DNA of 40,016 bases from Bizionia sp. Its GTDB lineage: Bacteria > Bacteroidota > Bacteroidia > Flavobacteriales > Flavobacteriaceae. Location: NCBI GenBank assembly GCA_018067115.1, contig JAGPVI010000314.1, positions 1 through 40,016 of the forward strand, in the 5' to 3' direction. How positions within the stretch are numbered: the first letter of the stretch is position 1; each line of letters opens with the position of its first letter. Made by a program: the position numbers and the translations under genes. Of the stretch, positions 23,106 through 30,945 are shown in pieces. The notes beneath the pieces were generated by a model. It did no database searches. It saw only the letters and a program-made list of their open reading frames with translations, and had not been told where the DNA came from.

Positions 23106-26100
23106 ATGAATAAGTTCCTTATTACAATATTCTTTCTAGCTGCTACAGCAGGCTGGGCACAGGATATGAGAACAATTACAGGAGAAGTAACGGGTGCATC
23201 AGATGGCTTTCCGTTGCCAGGAGCATCTGTTTATGTTGCTAAAAACATGGTCGCTAGTGAGACAGGTGTAGATGGTGTAATAGAAAATATATCTATTGGA
23301 GTAGTTGCAGATTTTGACGGTAAATTTACATTAAAATTACCAGTAGCCGTAACGCAAATAGTCGTGTCTTATTTGGGGTATGAAACTAAGACTATAAACT
23401 TAACTAGAACTTCAAATTACACGATTTCCTTACAAGAAGATGTCGCTAGTTTAAATGAAGTAATACTAACAGGTTACCAAAAGGTAGAAAAAAGAAAACT
23501 GACCTCTTCTGTTGCCAAAGTAGATATGGAGGAAATTGGACAAATAGGTGTTGCCAGTGTAGACCAAATGTTACAAGGACAGCTTGCGGGTGTTGTGGCA
23601 ACCTCAGAAACTGGGGCACCAGGTGCACCTACAAAAATCAGAATTAGAGGTACGGCCTCTTTATCTGGGCCTCTAGATCCGTTGTGGGTTGTAGATGGTT
23701 TGCCTTTAGAGGGTAACGATGTGCCAGACTTTAGCGATAAAGATAATATCGATCAATTACGTAATTATGCTATTGCAGGTCTTAACCCAGATGATATTAA
23801 AGATATTACTATTTTAAAAGATGCCGCTGCCACTGCAATTTATGGCGCTAGAGCCGCAAATGGTGTTATTGTAGTGACAACTAAACGCGGTAAAAGTGGC
23901 GAAATGAGAGTAAGCTTTTCTGCAAATACATTTTTTACGTCAAAACCAGATTTCGAGAAGTTAAACCTAATGAATTCTCAGCAGAAAGTAGATTTCGAAT
24001 TAGGGCTAGCGTCACGTACAGATTTAGATTATAGAACAGATAAAGGAGAGATTTCGCGTATCTTAAATGCTTCAGGTGAACTAGCAGCTTATCAAATGAA
24101 TGGATTTTCTTCATTAAGTTCAGAAACACAAATGGCTATTAATTCACTTAGAAATACCTCTGCAGATTGGGGGGATTTATTATACCAATCGAGTGCAAAT
24201 AAACAATATAGTTTAGGTATTTCTGGAGGTACAGACACTTCAGATTATTACTTCTCTTTAGGGTATTATGATGAAGAAGGTACAACTATTGGAACAGGAT
24301 TAGAGCGTTACAATATTACTTTAAAAAATAATTTTGAAGTGAACGATCGTTTTAAAGTTGGAGCTTCTGTTTTTCTTTCTCAATCTAAGAAAGAATCTTA
24401 TTTAACAGGAACCGATGCCTTTACTAATCCTGCTAATTACAGCAGAAATGTTAATCCGTATTTTAATCCTTATAATGCCGACGGATCTTTTAATTACGAC
24501 CAAGATATTGAAGGGTCAGATGGTAGATATGTTCCGTTTAACTTTATAGAAGAACGCCAAAACACATCGTACGATCTAAAAAACCAAGCTGTAAAAGCTA
24601 TTTTTGATGGGGCTTACGAAATTACAAACGATCTTACTATTTCTACTCAGTTAGGATTGCAAATGGATAAAACGAGCACAGAGAAATATGCAGCAAGTGA
24701 CACTTATTTTTCTAGAAAAGAGCGTGAAAAAAGTAGACGTTACGATTCTAGTATAAGTGATTTTTATTACTTTTTACCAGAAGGGGGTATCATACAAAAC
24801 TGGAATGATGATTTTTTTCAATATAACTGGAAATCGTTATTAACTTATACTACTCGATTTGGAGATAAACATGAAGTGGAAGGGTTATTAGGAACAGAGC
24901 TAAGACGTAATAAGTTTACTAGTATTATGAGTCGTGGATTCGGGTATAATAGCAATACGTTAACAACAACGCCAGTAATTTTCCCTAATGAGGATGTTGC
25001 AGGCGAAAGCACCTATAAAACGTACGAGAAATCTACGGCAGAGAATGCTTATGCATCTTTTTATGCAACAGGTTCGTATACTTACGATCGTAAATACACG
25101 TTTTTTGGTAGTGTGCGTTACGACGGTTCAAATTTATTTGGAGTAGATCCTAAATACAAATATTTACCGCTATGGTCTGTTTCTGGATCTTGGTTGGCTA
25201 GCGAAGAAAACTTTTTGGCAGATAGTGATGTGGTTTCTAATTTACGTTTTAGAGCATCTTATGGTTTACAGGGTAATATAGATAGAAATACCTCGCCGTA
25301 TGTTGTTGGTGAATACGATTCTACTAGCATTTTACCAGGAACTTCAGAAGAAACGGTTGTGGTTACATCTCCGCCTAATTCAAAATTACGTTGGGAGAAA
25401 ACAACGAATACTAATATTGGTATGGATTTAGGCCTGTTTAATGGTAGGGTTAATATTGCTGCAGATGTTTACAAAAGAAACAGTACAGATTTAATAGGAC
25501 TGCGCTCTATACCTTTAGAAAACGGATTTGAGTTTACCAACTTAAACTGGGCAGAAGTCACTAATAAAGGGTATGAAATTAGTGTGTCGACTAGAAACAT
25601 TGTAACTAAAGATTTTTCTTGGACAACTAACATTAATATTTCTCACAATAAAAGTGTGGTAGATAATATACAGGTTCGAGAAAATAGCTTTTTACCTTCT
25701 CGAGAAGGTTTGCCTGTTAACGCTGTGTTTGCGTTAAAAACTGCAGGAATTGACGAAAATGGATACCCTTTATTTCAACAAGGAGATGAGGTTGTTTCGG
25801 CTGTAGACTTTTTTAAATTAAAGGATCCTTGGGAAAGTTTCTTTCCTGGTCAATTAACAGAATCAGAATTATCTAATGAAGAATTTAGAAACTTATTTAG
25901 TTATGTGGGAGATAGAGATCCTAAATTTAGTGGAGGGATAATCAATACATTTAAATATAAAAATATAGATTTTACTATTGCTGCCAACTTTAATATAAAA
26001 CAAACGGTAGTAGAGCGACCTCCATATAACGGTACAGAAATGGATCGCGGTCAAAACCATTCAACACAAATTCTAGACGCTTGGTCATCAACAAATACTA

Positions 26101-26447
26101 ACAGTAGTTTGCCAGGAATTGTAGGGGCAAATTCTGGAACTGGTGATTCTTGGATGGCATACAAATATTTTAGTGGTATTAATCCTATAGAAACAATACC
26201 ATTATTAGATATCTGGGTAAAAGAAATGAGTTATGTAAGAATTAATAGTATGCGCTTAGGCTATAGTTTTCCAGAAGCACTTACTTCAAAATTAAATATT
26301 AATAGTTTCCGTTTAAGTGTTGAAGGACGAAATTTATTGGTGTTTGGAACCGATTACGATGGCTATTTTGATCCTGAAACGTATGGTAATATCTACGCGC
26401 AGCCTATTTCAAAATCTGTTGCCTTAGGTTTAAATGTAACTTTTTAA
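23106..26447 (+). CDS. SusC/RagA-family TonB-linked outer-membrane protein
   Basis: 1113 residues: signal peptide (1-18, ending GWAQ), a carboxypeptidase-D regulatory-like domain (about 20-115), a plug (about 118-265) and a large barrel. The plug shows the SusC signatures LNEVILTGYQKVEKRKLTSS, PTKIRIRGTASL and ILKDAAATAIYGARAANGVI. Within the first domain the spacing is longer than usual: residues 45-75 contain an insertion (ETGVDGVIENISIGVVADFDG). It forms the transport channel beneath the SusD lid. The SusD gene follows after 9 bases. Confidence 0.95.
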   Translation: MNKFLITIFFLAATAGWAQDMRTITGEVTGASDGFPLPGASVYVAKNMVASETGVDGVIENISIGVVADFDGKFTLKLPVAVTQIVVSYLGYETKTINLTRTSNYTISLQEDVASLNEVILTGYQKVEKRKLTSSVAKVDMEEIGQIGVASVDQMLQGQLAGVVATSETGAPGAPTKIRIRGTASLSGPLDPLWVVDGLPLEGNDVPDFSDKDNIDQLRNYAIAGLNPDDIKDITILKDAAATAIYGARAANGVIVVTTKRGKSGEMRVSFSANTFFTSKPDFEKLNLMNSQQKVDFELGLASRTDLDYRTDKGEISRILNASGELAAYQMNGFSSLSSETQMAINSLRNTSADWGDLLYQSSANKQYSLGISGGTDTSDYYFSLGYYDEEGTTIGTGLERYNITLKNNFEVNDRFKVGASVFLSQSKKESYLTGTDAFTNPANYSRNVNPYFNPYNADGSFNYDQDIEGSDGRYVPFNFIEERQNTSYDLKNQAVKAIFDGAYEITNDLTISTQLGLQMDKTSTEKYAASDTYFSRKEREKSRRYDSSISDFYYFLPEGGIIQNWNDDFFQYNWKSLLTYTTRFGDKHEVEGLLGTELRRNKFTSIMSRGFGYNSNTLTTTPVIFPNEDVAGESTYKTYEKSTAENAYASFYATGSYTYDRKYTFFGSVRYDGSNLFGVDPKYKYLPLWSVSGSWLASEENFLADSDVVSNLRFRASYGLQGNIDRNTSPYVVGEYDSTSILPGTSEETVVVTSPPNSKLRWEKTTNTNIGMDLGLFNGRVNIAADVYKRNSTDLIGLRSIPLENGFEFTNLNWAEVTNKGYEISVSTRNIVTKDFSWTTNINISHNKSVVDNIQVRENSFLPSREGLPVNAVFALKTAGIDENGYPLFQQGDEVVSAVDFFKLKDPWESFFPGQLTESELSNEEFRNLFSYVGDRDPKFSGGIINTFKYKNIDFTIAANFNIKQTVVERPPYNGTEMDRGQNHSTQILDAWSSTNTNSSLPGIVGANSGTGDSWMAYKYFSGINPIETIPLLDIWVKEMSYVRINSMRLGYSFPEALTSKLNINSFRLSVEGRNLLVFGTDYDGYFDPETYGNIYAQPISKSVALGLNVTF

Positions 26448-26456
26448 AAATTAGAA

Positions 26457-27776
26457 ATGATGAAACAAACACGCCTATTTATACTAACGATATTTACCCT
26501 TCTTGCAGTAGGGTGCGATGATTATTTAGAGATAGAACCAGAAGGAAAAGTTATTCCAGAAACTTTAGAGGAGTTTAGAGCGGTATTAACTAAGGGGTAT
26601 TCTGTTTTTCCGCAACAAAAATCTATAGTAACCTATAGAACCGATGAGCTGATTTTAGACGAGAATAGTTTCGATTTTCCTGTCTATAAAGATATTTATA
26701 CTTGGAGAGATTCTAATTTAGATGCTCAAACTAAGCGGTACCCATATATTCAAGTATATAATGCTATTTTTTATGCCAATCATGTAATAGAAGAAGGGAC
26801 TAAAAGAATTGAAGAATCTCAAGAAAAAAGTCAACTAGTAGGTGAAGCTTATGCGTTACGTGCCTATGCACATTTCGATTTGGTAAACCTTTACGGTAAA
26901 CCATATAATGCCGCAACAGCAAATGCAGACTCGGGGGTTCCTTTAGCTTTAGAAATAGATTTGGAACAGGTTTTTACACCTGTTTCTGTACAAGCGGTAT
27001 ACGACCAAGTTTTAACAGATATAGAAAAGGCTAAGTCTTTATTAAATGTAACACGTTATGAAGCAGGTTTAAATTATCGCTTTACAAAAACAGCAATTTT
27101 AGCATTGCAAGCTCGTGTGTATAGTTATATGAATAATAGTGAAGCAGCTTTAGATGCTGTAAACAGTGCATTAACACTTAACGATGCCGTTGTAAACTTA
27201 AACGACACTGCAGCGCTGCCAAACCTATACACCTCTGTAGAATCTATAATGGCTTTAGAAGATGTATTTGATTCAGGTCTTAAAAACAGTTCGACTATTT
27301 CTCCAGAATTATTAGCTGTTTACGATACTACAAATGATTTAAGATTTGGATTGTATTTCACCGAGGACGATGGTAGTTATAAAGCGGCAAAAGGAGGGGA
27401 GCAAGAATTTAAATGTTCATTTAGAGTTTCTGAATTAGTATTACTAAAAGCGGAAGCCGAAGCTAAATTAGGGAGTTTAAACGCTGCTAAATCTACGTTG
27501 CTAGGCTTTATGCAAAACCGTTACCAAAGCTCATATATGCCTAGCTTAGAAGCGGCTATTAATAATTTGGCTGCAACAGATTTTATGTCAGAATTATACA
27601 CAGAACGTAGAAGAGAATTAGCTTTAGAAGGTCACCGTTGGTTCGATTTACGACGCACATCACAACTAGAGATAACACACGTTGTTAATGGTGAGACGTT
27701 TACATTAATAGAAAACGATCCAAGATATACATTACGTTTCCCAGAAGACGCAATTTTAAATAATCCTGAATTATAA
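26457..27776 (+). CDS. SusD/RagB-family nutrient-binding lipoprotein
   Basis: 439 residues, surface-exposed lipoprotein with lipobox ending VGC around residue 20 (start at 26457; the adjacent Met at 26460 is equally possible). The mature start DDYLEIEPEGKVIPETLEEF and the TPR-like segment LVGEAYALRAYAHFDLVNLYGKPY are typical. The C-terminal block ELYTERRRELALEGHRWFDLRR is the SusD family hallmark. It is somewhat shorter than most glycan-binding SusDs (about 500+), consistent with a small ligand such as a peptide, though size alone does not prove that. It pairs with the SusC barrel upstream. Confidence 0.94.
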   Translation: MMKQTRLFILTIFTLLAVGCDDYLEIEPEGKVIPETLEEFRAVLTKGYSVFPQQKSIVTYRTDELILDENSFDFPVYKDIYTWRDSNLDAQTKRYPYIQVYNAIFYANHVIEEGTKRIEESQEKSQLVGEAYALRAYAHFDLVNLYGKPYNAATANADSGVPLALEIDLEQVFTPVSVQAVYDQVLTDIEKAKSLLNVTRYEAGLNYRFTKTAILALQARVYSYMNNSEAALDAVNSALTLNDAVVNLNDTAALPNLYTSVESIMALEDVFDSGLKNSSTISPELLAVYDTTNDLRFGLYFTEDDGSYKAAKGGEQEFKCSFRVSELVLLKAEAEAKLGSLNAAKSTLLGFMQNRYQSSYMPSLEAAINNLAATDFMSELYTERRRELALEGHRWFDLRRTSQLEITHVVNGETFTLIENDPRYTLRFPEDAILNNPEL

Positions 27777-27814
27777 TATTCAAGAGTTAGTCTGTTGGTA
27801 ATATTTACCTAGTT

Positions 27815-27843
27815 AAACCCGATAGTTCTATCGGGTTTTTTTA
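27815..27843 (+). terminator. Intrinsic terminator after susD
   Basis: AAACCCGATAG (27815-27825) and CTATCGGGTTT (27828-27838), followed by a T-run. It separates the metalloprotease-susCD operon from the response regulator gene. Confidence 0.85.
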
Positions 27844-27861
27844 TTTTTATAAAAAAAAGAT

Positions 27862-28617
27862 ATGCATATAGTTGTTGTAGAGGATGAAGATTTAGCTGCA
27901 GACTATCTTATAGGTTTGCTTAAAGCACAACAGGTGGTATCTATTTCGCAAATCACTCACTTGGCCTCGGTGCAAGAAATGGTTTCTTTTTTTAGTATTA
28001 CGCAACCGGATTTAATCTTTATGGATATTCATTTGGGAGACGGGAAAAGTTTAGAAGCTTTTACAAAAACAAACATTACGGCGCCCATAATATTTACAAC
28101 TGCCTACGATGATTATGCTATAAGCGTATTTAAACACTTTACAATAGATTATTTACTAAAGCCATTTGAGGCAGCGCAGGTGGATGAAGCCTTACAGAAA
28201 TACACGCAAATTAAAAAGAGCTTCTCATTTTATAACACAGCAAAATCTATAGAAGCTTTAGAAAGTAAAACCCAAAAAGACCGATTTTTGGTTAACTCTG
28301 GGCATCATTTAAAATCGATAGAAAGTGCAGAGGTTGCTTTCTTTTATAGTGAAGGGAAAAACTTATTTCTATTTACAACGCAGTCAGATAATTATTTGTA
28401 CAACGATACGTTACGCGATATTTTTGAAAAACTGAACCCGGAAATATTCTTTAAAGTCAGTAGGAATTATATAATTCATATTAATAGCATTAAAGAAATA
28501 GTGAAACATAATCCTCAGAAAATTGAGGTGCGTTTAAAGTTTGAGCACGCTAGTATAAAGCCAATATTAGTGAGTAAATTTGCGCTAAAACGTTTTAAAA
28601 CGTGGTTAAATAAGTAG
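27862..28617 (+). CDS. LytTR-type response regulator
   Basis: 251 residues. A receiver domain (1-120) shows the acidic pocket VVVEDED, phosphoacceptor D55 in FMDIHLGDG, and conserved Lys100 in YLLKPF. A LytTR DNA-binding domain (about 145-251) shows FLVNSGHHLKSIESAEVAFF and SRNYIIHINSIKEI. LytTR regulators bind direct repeats near promoters. It is the probable partner of the LytS-type kinase at 18838, although the two are separated by the three-gene operon. The terminator at 27815-27843 lies just upstream, so it may have its own transcription or rely on read-through. Confidence 0.92.
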   Translation: MHIVVVEDEDLAADYLIGLLKAQQVVSISQITHLASVQEMVSFFSITQPDLIFMDIHLGDGKSLEAFTKTNITAPIIFTTAYDDYAISVFKHFTIDYLLKPFEAAQVDEALQKYTQIKKSFSFYNTAKSIEALESKTQKDRFLVNSGHHLKSIESAEVAFFYSEGKNLFLFTTQSDNYLYNDTLRDIFEKLNPEIFFKVSRNYIIHINSIKEIVKHNPQKIEVRLKFEHASIKPILVSKFALKRFKTWLNK

Positions 28618-28670
28618 GTTTTTTTGTAATAAAATATAGTATACCACCAAGTCCCTTCGGTTTAAAACAA

Positions 28671-28701
28671 AAAAAAGATGATTCTTTCAAATCATCTTTT
28701 C
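28671..28701. terminator. Bidirectional intrinsic terminator
   Basis: AAAGATGATT (28674-28683) pairs with AATCATCTTT (28690-28699) between A- and T-runs. It lies between the convergent response regulator and threonine dehydrogenase genes. Confidence 0.85.
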
Positions 28702-28723
28702 TAATTTATAGTAGTGTAAACGC

Positions 28724-29683
28724 TTACGCTTTTGCACTGTTTAGTTTTTCAAGTTCCGTTAGCATTACTTTTGTTGTTGCTTCTAGGTCAAAACTATGAT
28801 TCCAGTTCCAATCTTCTCTAGCAGACGTATCGTCGATGCTTTTTGGCCAAGAATCGGCAATTTGTTGTCTAAAATCTGGCGAGTAACTTATGGTAAACTC
28901 AGGAATATGCTTTTTAATCGATTCTGCCATCTCTACAGGCGTAAATGACATCGCCGCTAAGTTATACGACGAGCGTATCTTTATAGCTTCAGGTTTAGCA
29001 TCCATGATATCTATTGTTGCCTTTATAGCATCTTCCATATACATCATTGGTAACTTAGACGTTTCATTTAAGAAACAATCGTACGTTTTATTTTCTAAGG
29101 CTTTATGGTAAATTTCAACAGCATAATCTGTTGTTCCACCGCCAGGTAAAGTTTTCCAACTTATAATACCAGGGTAACGAATACTACGCACATCTACATT
29201 ATATTTCTGGTGGTAATATTCACACCAGCGCTCGCCAACTTGCTTCGTAATACCGTAAACGGTTGTTGGTTCCATAGAGGTGTATTGTGGTGTGTCTTCT
29301 TTAGGTGTCGACGGTCCAAAAACAGCAATACTAGATGGCCAAAACACTTTGTTTATAAACTTCGCTTTCGCCAAATCAAGCACGTTAAAAAGAGAGGTCA
29401 TATTTAAGTCCCAAGCCTTATTTGGGTACTTTTCTCCTGTAGCACTTAGCATAGCGGCCATTAAATAAACGGTGTCAATATTGTGTTTTTCTACACATAC
29501 GTTTAGAGAGGCATAATCCATTGCGTCTACAATTTCAAAAATCCCCGAATTAACCAATTCAACATTACCGTAGTTAATATCGCTAGCAATAACATTGTCA
29601 TCACCGTGAATTGTTCTCAGTTTGTAAGTTAACTCAGATCCTATTTGGCCACAGGCACCAATAATTAATATTTTTGAAGACAT
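28724..29683 (-). CDS. NAD-dependent L-threonine 3-dehydrogenase (extended-SDR type)
   Basis: A 319-residue Rossmann-fold protein. It has the NAD-binding GACGQIG (9-15), the catalytic Y143/K147 in TVYGITKQVGE with the supporting Ser region WPSSIAVFGPSTP, and GGTTDYAVEIYHKAL. This matches the UDP-glucose-4-epimerase-like threonine dehydrogenases first studied in Flavobacterium frigidimaris, which oxidise threonine to 2-amino-3-ketobutyrate. They are not related to the zinc-dependent Tdh of E. coli, so no symbol is given. The gene stands alone with its own -7 element and the terminator at 28671-28701. Confidence 0.9.
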   Translation of the reverse strand: MSSKILIIGACGQIGSELTYKLRTIHGDDNVIASDINYGNVELVNSGIFEIVDAMDYASLNVCVEKHNIDTVYLMAAMLSATGEKYPNKAWDLNMTSLFNVLDLAKAKFINKVFWPSSIAVFGPSTPKEDTPQYTSMEPTTVYGITKQVGERWCEYYHQKYNVDVRSIRYPGIISWKTLPGGGTTDYAVEIYHKALENKTYDCFLNETSKLPMMYMEDAIKATIDIMDAKPEAIKIRSSYNLAAMSFTPVEMAESIKKHIPEFTISYSPDFRQQIADSWPKSIDDTSAREDWNWNHSFDLEATTKVMLTELEKLNSAKA

Positions 29684-29709
29684 AGTTTAAATCTTATGTT
29701 TTAGGAGTG

Positions 29710-29717
29710 CAAAAATA
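29710..29717 (-). promoter_or_regulatory. Candidate -7 element of the threonine dehydrogenase gene
   Basis: TATTTTTG on the minus strand matches TAnnTTTG, 26 bases before the ATG. Confidence 0.5.
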
Positions 29718-29806
29718 CTAAGATTTTATTCATTATAAAGGGGTTTAACAATAAAAAATAGGCTTAAAGTTTTAATGAAAAAAGAAAGTAAAACTAAGGA
29801 ATACAA

Positions 29807-29814
29807 TATATTTG
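29807..29814 (+). promoter_or_regulatory. Candidate -7 element of the lipoprotein pair
   Basis: TATATTTG matches TAnnTTTG exactly, 21 bases before the ATG at 29836. Confidence 0.5.
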
Positions 29815-29835
29815 TAAATCAAAACAACACTAAGT

Positions 29836-30372
29836 ATGAAGTTTTTATACCTATTATTTCTTTTTACATTCTTACTATCTTGTAACTCTAAAACAGCGCA
29901 ATCGAGTGATGAAAATGTATCGCAAATGGATACAACGGCTATTACTACAGAAAATATTGAAGCTATTAAATATGTAGATTATGGTATCGATAGTAAGGCT
30001 AAAACAACTCTAGATTCTTGGCAAGCCTATAGCGATGTCTCTCGTGCGATTGCACAAGTTAAGATTGCCGATTTTTCATTTTTTACGGCAGACGAAGCCT
30101 TGTTTATGTCCACGGTTAAAGAATTAGGCTCGACGATTCCAGAACAAATAAATTCCGACCCTGTACAGGCGAGAATTTTAGCGCTTACCACAAAAATGTA
30201 TACGTTAGAAGAAATGCTAAGTTTAAAAACGACGCATAAAAAAGATAAATTAAAAAGTATAAGAGATGTGCTTCAGGCATTTTCGTATTTAACACTTCAG
30301 GTGAATAAAAAATATGAAAAAGAAGCGCAAAACATTATAAAACCAGTATTTAATGAGATTGAAATTGAATAA
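29836..30372 (+). CDS. Putative lipoprotein, function unknown
   Basis: 178 residues with a lipoprotein signal and lipobox FLLSC16, then a Ser/Thr/Asp-rich linker (17-40). The rest is predicted mostly helical, with no Cys and no recognised catalytic motif. It shows spaced hydrophobic positions, as in SDVSRAIAQVKIADFSFFTA, consistent with a helical bundle. It overlaps the next lipoprotein gene by 20 bases and is preceded by a -7 element, so the two form an operon. No family was recognised; small helical envelope lipoproteins of this kind are common in Flavobacteriaceae. Confidence 0.72.
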   Translation: MKFLYLLFLFTFLLSCNSKTAQSSDENVSQMDTTAITTENIEAIKYVDYGIDSKAKTTLDSWQAYSDVSRAIAQVKIADFSFFTADEALFMSTVKELGSTIPEQINSDPVQARILALTTKMYTLEEMLSLKTTHKKDKLKSIRDVLQAFSYLTLQVNKKYEKEAQNIIKPVFNEIEIE

Positions 30373-30934
30373 AAATATAGCCGTAATAGCGATTGTCCTT
30401 TTAGGTTTTTCTTGTAATAAAGAAGTGAAAACAGAAAATTATAAAGAAGAATCAATTCAAAAGACAGACGAAATTTCTGATGAAACCACAAAGGAAACAG
30501 TCCACGCAACTATAGATTTGTGGCATAAAGCTGCTGCCGAAGCTAATTTTGAAGCTTACTTTAATCTAATGACTCCAAATGCGGTTTTTATTGGTACAGA
30601 TGCTACCGAAAACTGGGGAGCAAACGAGTTTAAGGCTTACGCAAAACCACATTTCGACAAAGGTAAAGCTTGGAGTTTTACTTCTATAGAGCGTAATATT
30701 TTCGTTTCAGAGGATAAACAAACGGTTTGGTTTGACGAGTTGTTAAACACGCAAATGAAAATCTGTCGCGGTTCTGGGGTATTAACAAAAGAGGGTAGCC
30801 AATGGAAAATCGCCCATTATGTATTGTCTATTGCTATTCCAAACCCAAAGGTTAAAGACGTTGTCGCGCTTAAAAATGAGTCCGATAGTTTGTTGGTTAA
30901 ACAATTAGTAATTAATAAATTAAATGTGAAGTAA
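30353..30934 (+). CDS. SnoaL-like (NTF2-fold) domain lipoprotein
   Basis: 193 residues with lipobox LLGFSC21, then an acidic linker. A domain of about 125 residues of the SnoaL/DUF4440 (NTF2-like) type follows, seen in ATIDLWHKAAAEANFEAYF, the MTPNAVFIGTDATENW strand pair and the GSGVLTKEGSQWKIAHYVLS end. These cone-shaped folds bind small hydrophobic ligands or act in enzymes; nothing here identifies a substrate. The start ATG lies inside the end of the previous gene (20-base overlap, different frame), which indicates coupled translation. It converges with the multicopper oxidase gene with only 11 bases between them and no terminator. Confidence 0.82.
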   Translation: MRLKLNKNIAVIAIVLLGFSCNKEVKTENYKEESIQKTDEISDETTKETVHATIDLWHKAAAEANFEAYFNLMTPNAVFIGTDATENWGANEFKAYAKPHFDKGKAWSFTSIERNIFVSEDKQTVWFDELLNTQMKICRGSGVLTKEGSQWKIAHYVLSIAIPNPKVKDVVALKNESDSLLVKQLVINKLNVK

Positions 30935-30945
30935 AACACGTGTTA

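Noticed and set aside
20500..27776. Polysaccharide utilisation locus
   Set aside because: SusC and SusD are present but no glycoside hydrolase, lyase or sulfatase is nearby; the enzyme in the operon is a metalloprotease.
30353..30372. Frameshift joining the two overlapping lipoprotein genes
   Set aside because: Each has its own complete lipoprotein signal and a natural stop, so they are separate genes.
30935..30944. Palindrome AACACGTGTT between convergent genes as a terminator
   Set aside because: Stem of five pairs with no loop and no T-run.
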